A stretch of DNA of 64,000 bases, from positions 124,001 through 188,000 of the forward strand of contig MCFG01000057.1 of the NCBI GenBank assembly GCA_002104895.1, read 5' to 3'. Shown here one piece after another: positions 39,054-52,636 of this stretch. The stretch's first letter is position 1; every line of letters starts with the position of its first letter. The translations under genes were made by a program, and so were the position numbers. The DNA is from Anaeromyces robustus (Eukaryota > Neocallimastigomycota > Neocallimastigomycetes > Neocallimastigales > Neocallimastigaceae). The notes below the pieces were generated by a model. That model was not told the origin of the DNA. It did not search any database and saw nothing but the letters and a program-made list of their open reading frames with translations.

Positions 39054-41241
39054 ATGTTTGGTAATAATATTAAGGTAAAAAAAAAGAATAATTAAAAAAA
39101 TTATAAATATATAATAAATATATAATTTTAATTTAATATGTTAAATAAACTATTTTTATCAAAGTATATTTTATTTTTTGCAAAAAAAAAATATTATATA
39201 AATATTTCAAAGTTTATTAGAATGTGTAATTAATATTTATTTCTTTTTTAAATTTATTTTTTTTTTATGAAAATTTATAATAAATAAAAAGAATGATAAC
39301 AAAATTATACCATATAATAATAGACAACTTCATTATATAGAAGATTTTGTTGATTTTTATAAAAATTCCAACACATTAACAAGAAGAGCTGTATTTGAAA
39401 GATTATTAAAAGAATGTTCAAAAACTGAACTTTCAACACTTTCACAGCTTTTAAGTCCATTACTTACGGTGGACTTTTTTACAGATTTACCTGTAGAAAT
39501 TGTAAGAAAGATTCTTTCATATTTAGATGCAGTTTCTCTATGTCATTGCGCACAAGTATCTAAAAGATGGAAAGAACTTTCTGATGATGATCTTGTTTGG
39601 AAAGATATGTGTGAAAGACATATAGGAGGAAAATGTCAACGTTGTGGATGGGGACTTCCTCTTATGTATAATACTAAAAGAAAGGCAAATCATAATTCAT
39701 CTATATATCAAAATTCTAATAATAAAAGAATTAAAAAAAGTCCCTCTCAATTACCTAATACAACCCCTATAAATAATAATTCAAATGTCAATACCATAAA
39801 TAATAAAAATACCAATAATTATAAATACAATAATGAGAATTCAAATACAAGTAAGTATTTTATTTTTATTTTTACTTGTTAATAATATTAACATATTTTA
39901 ATAACAATAAAAATGTAAAATAATATATAAAAAAAAGTAAAAAAAAAAACAAAAACAAAATATAAAATATAAAATACAAGATAATATAAAATACAATAAC
40001 AAAAAAAAAAAGTAAAATCAAAAGTAAAATAAAAAATAAATAAAAAAATAAATAATAAAAAGATAAAAGTAAAGAAAAAAAAATAAATTAAATATATAAA
40101 AATAAAATAAAATAATAAATAGTAAATAATATATATAAATGGAATTAAATGAAATGAATGTAAAAATAAATATAATAAGCAAATAATTAAAAAATTAAAA
40201 TAATAATAATAATAATAATAATAATATAATAGATAAAAAATATGCTTTTAAATAATAATAATAATATAATATAATATAATATATAAAAATATAATTATTA
40301 ATTATTTTTTTTTATTCATTAAAAAAAAAAAAAAAGAAAAATTAGACCAAAATACAACACATTATCAGCGTCGTTGGAAAGAAATTTATGCTGAACGTCT
40401 TTTAGTAGAAAGAAATTGGAGAAATGGTAGATATTCAACAAAAATATTTGAAGGACATACAGATAGTGTAATGTGTCTTCAAGTAGATGAAGCAAGATCA
40501 TTAATGATTACAGGTTCTTATGACCATACTGTAAAAATGTGGAATATTGATACAGGAAAATGTATTCGTACATTAGAAGGTCATAGTCGTTGCGTAAGAG
40601 CTTTACAATTTGATGAAAATATAATTATATCTGGTTCAATGGATAAAACAATTCGTATTTGGAGTTTAAAAACTGGACATTGTATTCGTGTAATGGAAAG
40701 TGGTCATTCTGATGGTATTGTTACCCTTCATTTTGATAATAGAATTTTAGTTAGTGGTAGTGCTGATCATACCATTAAAGTTTGGAACTTTGGATCAGGT
40801 CGTGGCTTTACATTAACAGGTCATTCAGATTGGGTTAATAAAGTTCAGATATTTAATAAAGATCATCTTTTTTCATGTTCTGATGATCATACAATAAAAT
40901 ATTGGGATTTAAATACTCGTCAATGTATTCGTACTTTCGAAGGACATTCAGCTCCAGTACAATCTTTACAAGCAAGTATTACTTATCATCAACAAAATAT
41001 TTCTAAATTTGATCAATTTAATTCAGAAAATCAATATAATATTAAAAATAAAAGTTTAAATGATGCCAATAGAAATAATGGAACATCTAAAAGAATGTAT
41101 TCTAAAAATTCAGGTCCTCTTTCTTCTCGAATGAAAGGTAATACTTTGAAATCCAAAATTTATTATAATAATTCCAATGTAAATGATAATAATAATAGAA
41201 ACAACAATAATAATAACAATAACAATAACAATAACAACAAC

Positions 41242-41280
<39 letters not shown>

Positions 41281-43173
41281 CGTTATATGGAGGATCAATC
41301 CACTATTAATAGAAGAAATTCAGCACCTTTTGAAAGTAATAATTTAAGTCGTTATTCAATATCTTCATCTTCTTCATCCTCATCACGTTATTATAATCAT
41401 CATTCAAATAGTTTTGAATCGTATTTGATGAATTCAAATAGTAGTAGTGGTCAAGATAATGATGATTTCTATGGTTACCGCCCAAATACCCTTCAATCAT
41501 CTTCAAGTGGTTATAATAATAATAATAGTAATCAAGAAATGGGAAGATCATCAAGCTATAAAGATCAAAGTAGTAACAGTAATAATTCTAATAATAGTAA
41601 TAATAATGAACAAAGAATAATGTATAACATTAATAATGATAATGAATTTTCATCATCCTCTTCTTCAAGTATAAACAAAGGAAAAGGTAGTATAGCTTAT
41701 GCTATGAATAATAATAATAATAATAATAATAATGTAGATGATAAACAAATAATATCATCACAAAATAATTGGAATAATTATAATAATGAAAATAAAAATT
41801 ACTATCAAAATAGAAATAATAATGATCTTTCTTGTCAAGTAGTCGTTAATAATTCTTATTATAAACATAATATGAATAATACATTAAATCAACAACAACA
41901 AGATTGTAATGAAAATCATCATAAACATGAAGCCAGAGGTACACTTGTTACATGCTCTTTAGATAATCAAATAAAAATTTGGGATATTTATACAGGTGAA
42001 TGTAAGAAAACATTATTTGGTCATGTTGAAGGTGTATGGTGTGTATCTTTTGATAACATGAGAATTGTTAGTGGTGCTCATGATCAAACTATAAAAGTAT
42101 GGGATATGGAAACTGGAAAAATTGAACAAAACTTTATTAAGCATTTAGGTCCAGTAAATTGTATTCAATTAACCGATACTAAAATTATTAGTGGTGGTGA
42201 TGATGGTAAAATTTCAATATTAGATTTTGATTTACCTCATCCACCATTAACTATTACAACACTTCCTCCAACTACCAACAATAAAATCTACGAACCACAA
42301 AAAGAATCTTTTATAAAAAGAGAAAATAATAATAATAATCCTATGAATAATTCATTTGATAATAATAATATAATGAATAGAAATAATATGAATAATAGAA
42401 ATAATCATATGAATATAAATAATAATAATATGAATAATAATATGAATGATATGAATAATATGAATAATAATATGAACAATATGAGCAATATGAACAATAG
42501 AAATAATATGAACAATATGAATAACATGAATAATATGAATAACATGAATAATATGAATAACATGAATAATATGAATAACATGAATAACATGAATAACATA
42601 AATAACATGAATAATATGAATGATATGAATAATATGAATAATATGAATAACAGGAATAACATGAATAACATGAATAATATGAATAATAATATGAATAATA
42701 TGAATAATAATATGAATAATATGAACAGTAGAAATAATATGAATAATATGAACAATAGAAATAATATGAATAATATGAATATGAATAATATGAATAATAT
42801 GAATAGAAATGATAATAGAATTAATAATGATAATGGTAATTATAATGATAATAATATGACAAATATGAATCCAAATCCTAATTTTTCAAATCCTTATCCT
42901 AATTCAAATATAAATCAAGAAAATGTAAATAATAACAATTATTCATCAGCATATAATCAAACCAAACCAGGCTATATAAAATATGAAATGGATAATCAAA
43001 ATAATTCATATAATATGACAAATAACAGTAATAATAATTATTCACAACAAAATCATTATTCATCAAATGATAATTATTCAAATTCATTTTCACCATATCC
43101 AGATTCCTATTCTGTAAATAAAAAACCACTTAACAATGTTAATTATTATCCTAATAATAACAACAACAACAAC

Positions 43174-43209
<36 letters not shown>

Positions 43210-44083
43210 CAAAATTATAATGATAGCAATTATATACCACCACAAAAAAGAGGTAAATAAATAAATATTTTTAAGTAATAAATATAGTTATATAAAATAC
43301 AAAATAAATAAAAAATAATTAAAATAGTTTAATTAATAAATATTATTTTTATTATTTGTTTATTTATAGCTTATATAAAACCAGATCCAGATAGCAATCA
43401 ATATAATAATAAATATGGAAACCAAAACCAAAATCAAAATCAAAATCAAAATAATAATAATAATAATATAAACAGAAGATCTTATACTAATATTAAAAAA
43501 GAAAATCAAGTAAAAGATAATAGAAGATCAAATTATGCAACCCCAAAAAATAATAGAATAAAAACTGAAAATATAAGCAATCTCAATAATAATGAAAATA
43601 ATAATAATGAGAATAATAATAATAATAAAATAAAGAATGTAAATAACAACAATAATAGTAAGGATAAACAACAATCTTACAATGAAAAAAGTAATTTTTT
43701 TTTTTTTTATTTTTTTATTTTTTTTTTCTTTTTTTTTTTTTTTTTTATTCTTACTTTATAATACAAATACATATAAATATAAAAATGGTATTAACTTTAT
43801 TTTATATTTTCATAATTTTTTTTTTTTATATTATAATAATAAATTAGATATTTCATCATCAGATTCTCCTTCTACAGAAATAGGAAATAAAAAATCTGAA
43901 GAATTCCCTCTATCTATTTCTTCACTCATCACTACTTCAGCACCACCTACGTCATCTCAACCTCAAATGACTGTAGCTACATCAACTTCAATAAAAGCAA
44001 ATAATAATACATCTTATTCTCCATCATTATCACCAACCAAACGTCCTATATCACCCAGTATAATGTCTAATAATAGTAATTAA
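39054..44083 (+). CDS. MET30: Met30/SconB-type F-box WD40 protein, SCF substrate adaptor
   Basis: Exons 39054-39074, 39292-39850, 40337-43252, 43370-43690 and 43848-44083 encode 1,350 aa in frame. Residues ~68-112 are the F-box (FFTDLPVEIVRKILSYLDAV). It is followed by KCQRCGWGLPLM and RRWKEIYAERLLVERNWRNG, hallmarks of Met30/SconB. Seven WD repeats start near residue 230 (GHTDSVMCL, GHSRCVRAL, GHSDGIVTL, GHSDWVNKV, GHSAPVQSL, GHVEGVWCV, KHLGPVNCI). Blade 5 is split by an Asn/Ser-rich insert of ~315 residues, a site where the family normally has a short insert. The tail after ~830 is Asn/Met-rich. In other fungi this SCF E3 adaptor ubiquitinates the sulfur-assimilation activator and arrests the cycle under cadmium; that role is inferred here. 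The first exon is only 7 codons. Confidence 0.9.
42350..42830 (+). repeat. Met-Asn-Asn codon repeat within the MET30 tail
   Basis: About 480 bp are built mainly from ATGAATAAT and ATGAATAAC units, encoding repeated MNN with occasional R, D, S or I replacing a residue. Synonymous AAT/AAC changes and the kept 9-bp phase show it is translated in this frame; the opposite strand's Leu/Phe reading is a shadow. Confidence 0.9.
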
Positions 44084-44815
44084 TGAAAAAAGGAGAAAAA
44101 AAACGAAAAAAAAAGATTGATATAATTATAATATAATATATAATATTATATCATTATTAATATTATTCAATATTATTATAAAATACATATGTAATTATTT
44201 ATTAATATGATAATTATTATTATTATTAATATTATTATTATTAATAATCCCCCTTATGTTTAATTCATATTATTTATTATATTTTTTGAAGTCAAAAAAA
44301 GAAAAAGGATTTTTAATTTCTCTTTACTTTTAACTCTACTTTTCTTTTTCTTTTTCTTTTTCTTTTTTTTTTTTTAATATTACCCTCTTTTATTATTATA
44401 TATATTTATAGTGTACTATTAACATAAAATAACAATTCAATTACTTTACAAAACAAATCAATAACTATTATATATATTCAATTAAATAATATCATTTTAA
44501 AAATGTTAATTTATACCCTTTTAATTATTTTTTTTATCCTTTCTTTAATTTATTAGTAATTAATTTTTTTTTCTCTCTTAATATTTTATATTTTAAAAAA
44601 TGTATTCATTATCTATATTTTATCTTTAATAATTTTATATTTATAGCAATAATAAATGGTAAATAATAGAATAAAAAGAAAATTAATAAAATAAAAATAA
44701 AAAAAATTAAAAAAATAAATTTAAAAAAAAATAAAATAATAAAATAGAATTTAAATAATAATGTTGTTTAAAAATTGGTTTTCTTTATTATAAATAATTA
44801 GCATTATTAATTATG

Positions 44816-44850
<35 letters not shown>

Positions 44851-44904
44851 CAAAAGCATAAATCCTGTTATTGTAAATATTATAGTAACCAGATATATTA
44901 AGTT

Positions 44905-44955
<51 letters not shown>

Positions 44956-45059
44956 AGGTGTTAATGTAATATATATACATGGAAATGTATTCTCTTCCTT
45001 TAGTCTAAAAAAAAAAAAATGTAATAATATTTAATATAAAAATTTCTTTTCATTTAAAA
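44084..45059. other. MET30 3' flank, AT-rich
   Basis: It holds TTTTTC repeats at 44339-44365, long T (44814-44839) and A (44910-44952) runs and no gene. Confidence 0.7.
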
Positions 45060-45440
45060 TAAACAACAAGATTGTAATATATCCAAACTTATTCTAAAAC
45101 TAGAAGTACGTTAAGTTAATATATTCATTAGATAATCAAATCAAATGAAAATTAAATTAAAATTTAAAGTATTTATAAAGATGAATGTATGAAAATTGTT
45201 AATAGTCCTAATGATCAAACTATAAAATTATAGTATATAAAAACTAGTAAAATAGAATATAATTTATATATATAAATTATTAAATATTTTGGTCTAATAA
45301 ATTGTGTTTAATTAATTAATTATAAAAAATTATCAGTTGTGGTAAGGATAATGAGTAAATAATTTAAATATTAATATTTTATTTATCTTATCCCCCATTA
45401 ATATAGTAACACCTCTTATAGACATTGTCAATTCAGTAAA
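45060..45440 (+). pseudogene. Decayed partial copy of the MET30 C-terminal WD repeats
   Basis: Segments align in order with 41890-42280 of the upstream MET30 gene: AACAACAAGATTGTAAT, then TCATTAGATAATCAAAT (gene CTTTAGATAATCAAAT), GATGAATGTA (gene GGTGAATGTA), AATGATCAAACTATAAAA (gene CATGATCAAACTATAAAA), TTGGTCTAATAAATTGTGTT (gene TAGGTCCAGTAAATTGTATT) and finally CCCCCATTAATATAGTAACACC (gene CACCATTAACTATTACAACAC, 20-base part). About 56 bp between the GAATGTA and GATCAAACT blocks are missing, and stops are frequent. Most substitutions replace G or C with A or T. Confidence 0.8.
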
Positions 45441-46095
45441 TAAACGAAAAAGAAATAAAATAGAATAAAAAGTAAATTAGTACAATAAATAAAGTTATAT
45501 AATTAATTTTCTACATATATATATATATATAGAAAATTAATACCAATCCATAAATCATAAATAAATATTATAGATTTTTTGGCATCCAATTATCAAAAAA
45601 ATATTAAGAAAATTATATATTCTAAATTATTTCTTTTTTTTTTTTTTTTTTTAGTTTTATATTTTCTTTAAACTGAAAAAAAATATTCTATATTGTATAT
45701 ATATGTATTTTTTCTTTCTTGATATTTTTTTTCCTCACTTTATAAATTTTAAAAAATTATACATTAAATTGGTATTATTTTTTATGTATGAAAAACCACC
45801 AATTTTAAATTGGAAAATTAATTTCTATATATATATATTTGCAAAGCTCTCTAAAAACCAAGTTTTTTAATTAATAAAAATATATATTATATTTTTTTTT
45901 TTTTTAAATAATTTAATATAAAAAAAAAACTTTAAAATTTATAGAAAATGAAAAAGAACTATTAAATCTTAGCCAATCATATTTTATAAATTTATAATTT
46001 TAAAATTTTTCAAAAAAAAAAAAAAAATTAAAAATAATCATATAAAACTTTTTAATAAATATTTAAAATATAATTACTTCATATATATAAATAAA
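45441..46095. other. AT-rich spacer upstream of FCF2
   Basis: No coding sequence was seen. A T run lies at 45632-45653 and an A run at 46012-46027. The FCF2 promoter must lie here, but no motif is evident. Confidence 0.7.
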
Positions 46096-47703
46096 ATGGA
46101 TAACGATTTATCTTTAGATGATTTATTATTAAAAGCGTCTGAAAATTTAAAGAAAAAAGAAAAAGAAGAAGAAGTGTAAATATCATAAAATATTAATAAT
46201 GATAATAATTAAATTAATTTGTTTATAATTAATATTTTTAGAAAATAAAAAAATTATGAACCAATTTCATTTGAAACAACTTAATTAAAGAATAAAAAAA
46301 AAATACATCTTACAATAAACTATTTTTCATGTTTATTTCGATAATTATTAATATAATATAATTAATTTAAAATCTATAAAATTTTATATATACTATATAT
46401 AATAATAACAGTCAAAAGAAATCAAATTCTGATTCTAAAATTAGTAATATACAAAGGTAAAATTATTAAATAAATTATTTTTATTATCAATATTTTCTAT
46501 AAAAATTTTATTATGATTCCTTCTTTATAACATAATTTATTTCATTAAAAATTAATAAATATTGTTTTTTTTTTTCTACCATTATTATTTTTTTTTTGGA
46601 AATATAATTTAATTAATTTTTATATTATTGTAATTTATATATTATAAATAATAGTTCTTCACAATTATCCACAGGTGTTGATAATAGAAACTTTTATTTA
46701 AAAAGAAATAAAAATGGTGTTGTAAAATTAGATTCAGCAGTAGTAGATATTACTGAAAATAATAAAATTAATAATAAAAATAAAAAAGCTTTAGAAAAAG
46801 TAAAAATTGAAGGTCAATCATTTAATTTACCAAAAGAAGAAGACGTAAATATTATTATATATTTTTTTATAAAATAATAATTTTTAAAATTAATAATATA
46901 AGTATATAGAATATTAATAATTAATTTATAAATTTTATATTTATTATAATTTTCTTTAATTCCATTTCATAAATTTCATTAATTTCAAAATTTCAAAATT
47001 TCAAATTTCAAATAAAAAAAAAAAAAAAAATCTTTCAAATAATTTTATTACACATTATTAAACTATATTATTATATAATAAAATAATAAAAAAAAAAAAG
47101 AAAAAAACAGAAACAGCTGGTTCAAAATGGTTTGATATGCCAGCTCCAGAAATTACTCCAGAAATCAAATTGGATTTACAACTTATTAAAATGAGAAATG
47201 TATTAGATAGAAAAAGACACTATAAAAAAGATGAATCTAAAGGATTACCAAAATATTTCCAAGTAATTATTCTTTTTTTTTTTTATTATTACATATATTA
47301 ATTACATCAATTTATACCTAAAATCTAAAAAAAAAAAAAAAAAAAAAAAATTTATCATTTTACTTTTCAATACAATACTAATTTTTAATTATTATACAAA
47401 TGTATATACATAATATTTTATATTTATATATATATATATTATTAATAAAAATTATACATAAAAAAAAATGATTAAATTAATAAAAATATATAGGTTGGTA
47501 GAATTATTGAAGACAAATCAGAATATTTCTCTTCACGTTTAACTAAGAAAGAACGTAAGAATACATTACTTGATGAAATTATGAATGACGTTAATTCAAG
47601 ACAATACTTTAAAAGAAAATTCAATGAAATACAAAAAGCTTCTCAAAGTGGTATAAAGAAATCATATAATAAAGGAAAAAAGGGAAAGAAGAGACGTAAT
47701 TAA
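46096..47703 (+). CDS. FCF2: Fcf2/DNTTIP2-family pre-rRNA processing protein
   Basis: Exons 46096-46175, 46412-46456, 46655-46844, 47101-47262 and 47494-47703 encode 228 aa in frame. Residues ~106-225 form the Fcf2 domain: ETAGSKWFDMPAPEITPEI, then KLDLQLIKMRNVLDRKRHYK, GLPKYFQVGRIIEDKSEYFS and RLTKKERKNTLLDEIMND. A basic tail rich in Lys, Gly and Arg ends the protein. The first 100 residues are Lys/Asn-rich without a domain. Fcf2 is a nucleolar factor needed for early cleavages of the 35S pre-rRNA and for 18S rRNA production; DNTTIP2 is its animal counterpart. The exon 4 acceptor was chosen at 47100, the only AG that keeps frame; two later CAGs would not. Exon 2 is only 45 nt. Confidence 0.92.
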
Positions 47704-48098
47704 GGAATATTAAAAGCAAAAAACAAAAAAAAAATTCAAATATATATATATATTACTACAATAATAATAATAATATATAAATTATTATATAATTTTTAAG
47801 TATATGTACTCTATTTAATTTATTTATTTTCACCTATCATACAAATAATATAAAAAAAAAAAAAAAGGCAATGTAATTGTTTTAAAATATATCACTTTTT
47901 TATTAGATATCATTAATTTATATTAATGATTTATTTAAAATATCTTTTTTTTATTATTATTAGTATTATTATTATTTATCACTTTTTTAAAAATCATACC
48001 AATAAAATAAAATAAATTTTATATAAAATTTATAATGATCATTATTTATATAATATATATATTTACAATTCATAGAATACTATATTTATTGAAAAATA

Positions 48099-48148
<50 letters not shown>

Positions 48149-48619
48149 GAATTATTTAATAATTAAATAAATAAAACAATAATTTATTAAACAAAAGATT
48201 AAAATAATAATAATTAAGAAAATAAAATTTATATTTTTATTTTATTTTTTATTTTTTTTTTTTTTTAAATATATTTATTTCCAATGTATATGTGTATTTT
48301 TTTTTTTTTTTAATTATTATTAACAAATATAATGACGGTAATAAAAAATATATATTATGATTTTAAAATATATATATATATACTTATAATGATGATTCAT
48401 ATATTTTGTTATTGTTTTTTTAACTTTAAACAAATATAAAAAAAAAATAATAGTAACGGAAGAAAAAAAATTATTATTATAATTGATATAAATATAATAT
48501 AATAACATAATAAATATTACATAATATTATAAAAACATATATAAAAAAATGATATAACAAAAATGAAACATATTAAAGATAAAATAGATTATTATATTAG
48601 ATATATATTATATATTATT
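47704..48619. other. AT-rich spacer between convergent genes
   Basis: It separates the 3' ends of FCF2 and the F-box/LRR gene. It contains an AAT microsatellite at 48102-48146 and a CTTTTTT/AT-rich tract. No gene was found. Confidence 0.75.
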
Positions 48620-50469
48620 TTAACGTTTTGAACGTGATAAAAAAATACTGGATATACTTTGTTGTTGATATTTTCTTTTGGTATTAGAATTAAGATTTAA
48701 AGATGAAATATCATTTTGCATTTGATACATCTAATATATATATAATAATTAGTTATATAAAATAAAAATTAAAAAAAAATAAATAAATAAAATTAAAAAA
48801 TATTAATATTAATATTTTATTTAAAATAAAAATAATAGTAATAATGAATTATATAATATTATTTAAAAAAATTTATTATTATTATTGTTAGTAGTATTAT
48901 TAGTATTAGCATTAGTATTTTTTTTTTTTTTACCTTGAAATTATTTTGTAATTCTTTTAATTTTTCAATTTCATTGGAAGCATAACTTTTTAATTCTTCA
49001 GTAACATCATAAAATAAATAATCATCTAAACCTATACATCCATTTTTATATTTTTCTTGTTGACTAAGACATGAAATACTAAAGAAATAGGAATGAGTTG
49101 ATTTTATAAATTCAATTAAACCTTCTAATGAAATACTAAAACATTTTAAAACATTTAAATGAGATAAACAATAAAGTTTACTTAATTGCCAAAGTCCTAC
49201 AGTTGTTAATCGTGTCCTTGAAAGATCTAATTTTGTAAGATGAATTAATTGTTTACTAATATTATCCATGGCACAATCTGTAATACGTTTACATCCATTT
49301 AAACTTAATGTCACTAAATTTGGACATTGATTTGCTATATATTTTATGACAACATCATCGACTTCTAAACAATAATCCAAATTTAAATATTTTAAATATT
49401 TAAATGAGGTATGATAAAATCCTGATCCACTGAAAAAATCACATAATCCTATAAATGTAAAATTGCCATTATAAAGACGTAATTCTATTAAATTTGAACA
49501 ACGTGAAATAGCTTCTAAAACTTCATCATTAAGATTTTGATTTAAATTTATATTTAATGCATTAGGGAAAGATTTTGTAAATTTCGATAATTCTTGGTTA
49601 TTAATTCGATTACTATTTATTATTCCATTTTCATTTTCATTTTTATTTTCATTATTATTATTGCTATTATTAGTATTATTATTTATATTAATATGCCATA
49701 AACCTAAATTTTTACTTTTTAAATAATATTTAAAATTGGAATCATCTGGTTCTCCTAAGGAATAATGGAAATTTTTAATATTATTTTGACTAATTGGATC
49801 TAATGAAAATATATCTTTTGATGAAACATATAATGAATTAGTATAACTATCTTGACAAATATAATATAAATTAGGTATACTACTCAATAAATAATCAAGA
49901 GTATCTTTTGTTGGATTTTTTATTCTTAAAGTATTCAAATTTGAAAAGGTATAATTATTAAATATTGGCATAAATAATTTATTAAAATCTGGATGATTTA
50001 TTTGAAAATTGAAAGAAAGACTAGTAAGACTCTTATAACTTTCATTAAATAATTTTGCCAAATTTTCAGTTAATAAAGATAAACTACTATTATTATTGGT
50101 ATTGAAGTTTCTTATAACATCATTATAAAATTCTGAAGTAAATGTTAAAGATTTAATAAAAACTGAAAGATTTAGTGGTTTTTCCATTTTTACTTTTTGA
50201 TACTGAAGTAAAAATTGATTTAATGAATTACAAGAAAAAATCCTTGGATGTTCATATAAATAATTAATTGAAAATTTTGACATTCCTTTAGACATACATA
50301 GTATTTCTAATATATCTGAAACATTTAAATAATCAAATATCATATATATAATTTCATCAGAAAATTCAGAAATTGGCAAAGAAATACTTTGTGGTGATAT
50401 AATATTTAATCGATAAGGACTATATTCAATTGTCCATTGCTTTCTTTCAAGATTTTCTATAATTTTCAT
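48620..50469 (-). CDS. F-box and leucine-rich-repeat protein (AMN1/Grr1-like LRRs)
   Basis: Exon 48934-50469 and terminal exon 48620-48730 encode 548 aa from the first ATG. Residues ~30-80 are an F-box (ISEFSDEIIYMIFDYLNVSD). The middle is Asn/Ser-rich with degenerate LRRs. Residues ~370-460 carry clear cysteine-containing LRRs (LNLDYCLEVDDVVIKYIANQ, CPNLVTLSLNGCKRITDCAM, LIHLTKLDLSRTRLTTVGLW). This architecture suits an SCF substrate-recognition subunit; the substrate cannot be inferred. The frame stays open upstream of the ATG for about 20 codons of charged sequence (RETKKQRKEEKSLLRKVEIQ) back to a stop, next to an AG, so a 5' exon may have been missed. It is convergent with FCF2. Confidence 0.85.
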
Positions 50470-50479
50470 TTTCAAATTT

Positions 50480-51944
50480 TGAATTTCAACTTTTCTAAGA
50501 AGAGATTTCTCTTCTTCCTTCCTTTGCTTTTTTGTTTCTCTTCATAATTATGAATATTATAAAATTAATAAAAAAAATAAACATTTTAGCATATTAATAA
50601 TAATTATTATATTGTAAAAATCATTTATCATCATAATTTTATAATTATATTTATAATTATAATTATACATGAAATTTTAATTATCCATTATTATATTCAA
50701 AATTTCCGTTATTATAATTATTATATATAAAAAAAATATAAATATAATTTATTTTTAAAAAAAATTCAAAGAATTTATTATATACACATATATATAATTA
50801 TTAAAAAATAAAAATAAAATAAGAATAAAAACAAAAATAAAAAGATAATTAATATTTCAATGACATTAATTCTATTAATAAAATTAGTAATTTTTCATCC
50901 ATTAATTATTATAAAAAAAAAAATTAAATTACTTTATCATTTGATTTGGACGAATGGTCATCTTATATTATCAAAAATATCATAAAAAAATATAAATATA
51001 TATAAATTATTAATTTATTATTATGTTTTTAGCAATATAGGATTAAGTATTCTTTTTATTCTTATTCCTTTTTTTTTTTTATTTTTATTAATTATTATTT
51101 TATTATAATTCATACAGTAATTAATGAATAAAAATTATTGGATAAAAATAATTATATAAAATATTAATTAAAATATATATTAATTTATTTTTATAATTAA
51201 CAATTTTTAACATAAAAAATTTTTTACTAATGGATTTAACATATTATATTACTTTATTCCTTCTTTTTACTAAGGAATAAAATTCTTTAATTATATATAT
51301 GATGTTAAATCTATTAAAGTATTAATCAATACAATATAATATATATATATAATATTAACTTTTACCGAAAAAAAAAAAAAAAAATATAAGGAAAAATTTT
51401 TATCCTAAAAATCTATTATTCAATAAATATTATAGTAATTATTAAAAAAAAAAAAAAAAGCTTTCTTTTTTCTAACATTTTTAATTGATTAATTGACGTT
51501 TTAATAATTTATTCAATAAAAATTTATTATTATTTAGTATTAAATATATATATAAATAGATTATTACATTTTCTTTCAGTATTAATAGTATAAAAAACAA
51601 AACTAAAAAAAAATAAAATAAAAAAATAAAAAATTCTTTTTATATTTCACATAATTAAAAAGAAAAACTTATTAGATAAAAAATATTAATTCATTAAAAG
51701 ATATAATAAAAATTTAAATTATAAAATAAATCTTATTATTACTTATATAAAAATAAAAATAAAAATATGTATATTTTTTTTTTTATTTATTTATTTATTT
51801 ATTATTTATTATTATTATATTATTATTATTATTTTTTATTTGTTAATTTTTTTTTTTTTTTATAAAAAGTTTATTATATATAGATATATATTTATAATTG
51901 TGTGCTAATGTTTTATTTTAATGATTTATAATTTTTTATTACAA

Positions 51945-51977
<33 letters not shown>

Positions 51978-52636
51978 AATTATTTTTTGTATTTTTTGTA
52001 TTTTTTTGTATTTTTTTGTATTTTTTTGTATTTTTTTTTTTTATTATCATTTTTTTTTGTATGTATGTGTTCTTTCTTTATATATATATATATATATGCT
52101 TTAATTTTGGACTTGCATAATATTTTAAAAGATTGGCATCTGAAATATTATATAACCATTAACAATAAATAAAAAAAAAAAAAGTATTTATATACATATA
52201 ATAATAACTTTTTTCAAGAAATATTTTTACTTATTAAAAAAAAAAATAAATTTTGTTTTCTTTTTTATTATTATTATTATTATTATTTATTAATTATTAT
52301 TAATATATAAATATGGATGGATATATTATTATTAATATAATTTCTGTTTTATAATAATTATATTAATTATTTCTTATTATTTCTTCTTAATTGTTATTTA
52401 TTGGTAATGAATTACATTGTATTTCCTATTTAAATATTTTATGAATAAATAATAATAATAATATATAGTATATTAATAATTTAATGTTTATATATTTATA
52501 ATGAACAGTTTATAAATAATAGCAATTATTTATTCATATATATTTGTTTATTTGTATGATCATTAATAATATAATATTTATTTTATATTTCCTAACCTTG
52601 TAGTAAATATTAAAAATGTTAAAATTACGATATCAT
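50480..52636. other. AT-rich spacer with nested fold-back
   Basis: A fold-back near 51227-51315 pairs GGATTTAACAT with ATGTTAAATCT and, inside it, TTATTCCTT with AAGGAATAA around TCTTTTTACT. T-rich repeats (GTATTTTTTT) lie at 51975-52040. No gene was found. Confidence 0.7.

Noticed and set aside
42405-42755. Leu/Phe/Met-rich minus-strand ORF
   Set aside because: It is the antisense shadow of the Met-Asn-Asn repeat in MET30.
44813-45034. 73-codon ORF with poly-Phe and poly-Lys
   Set aside because: It spans long T and A homopolymers in the MET30 3' flank.
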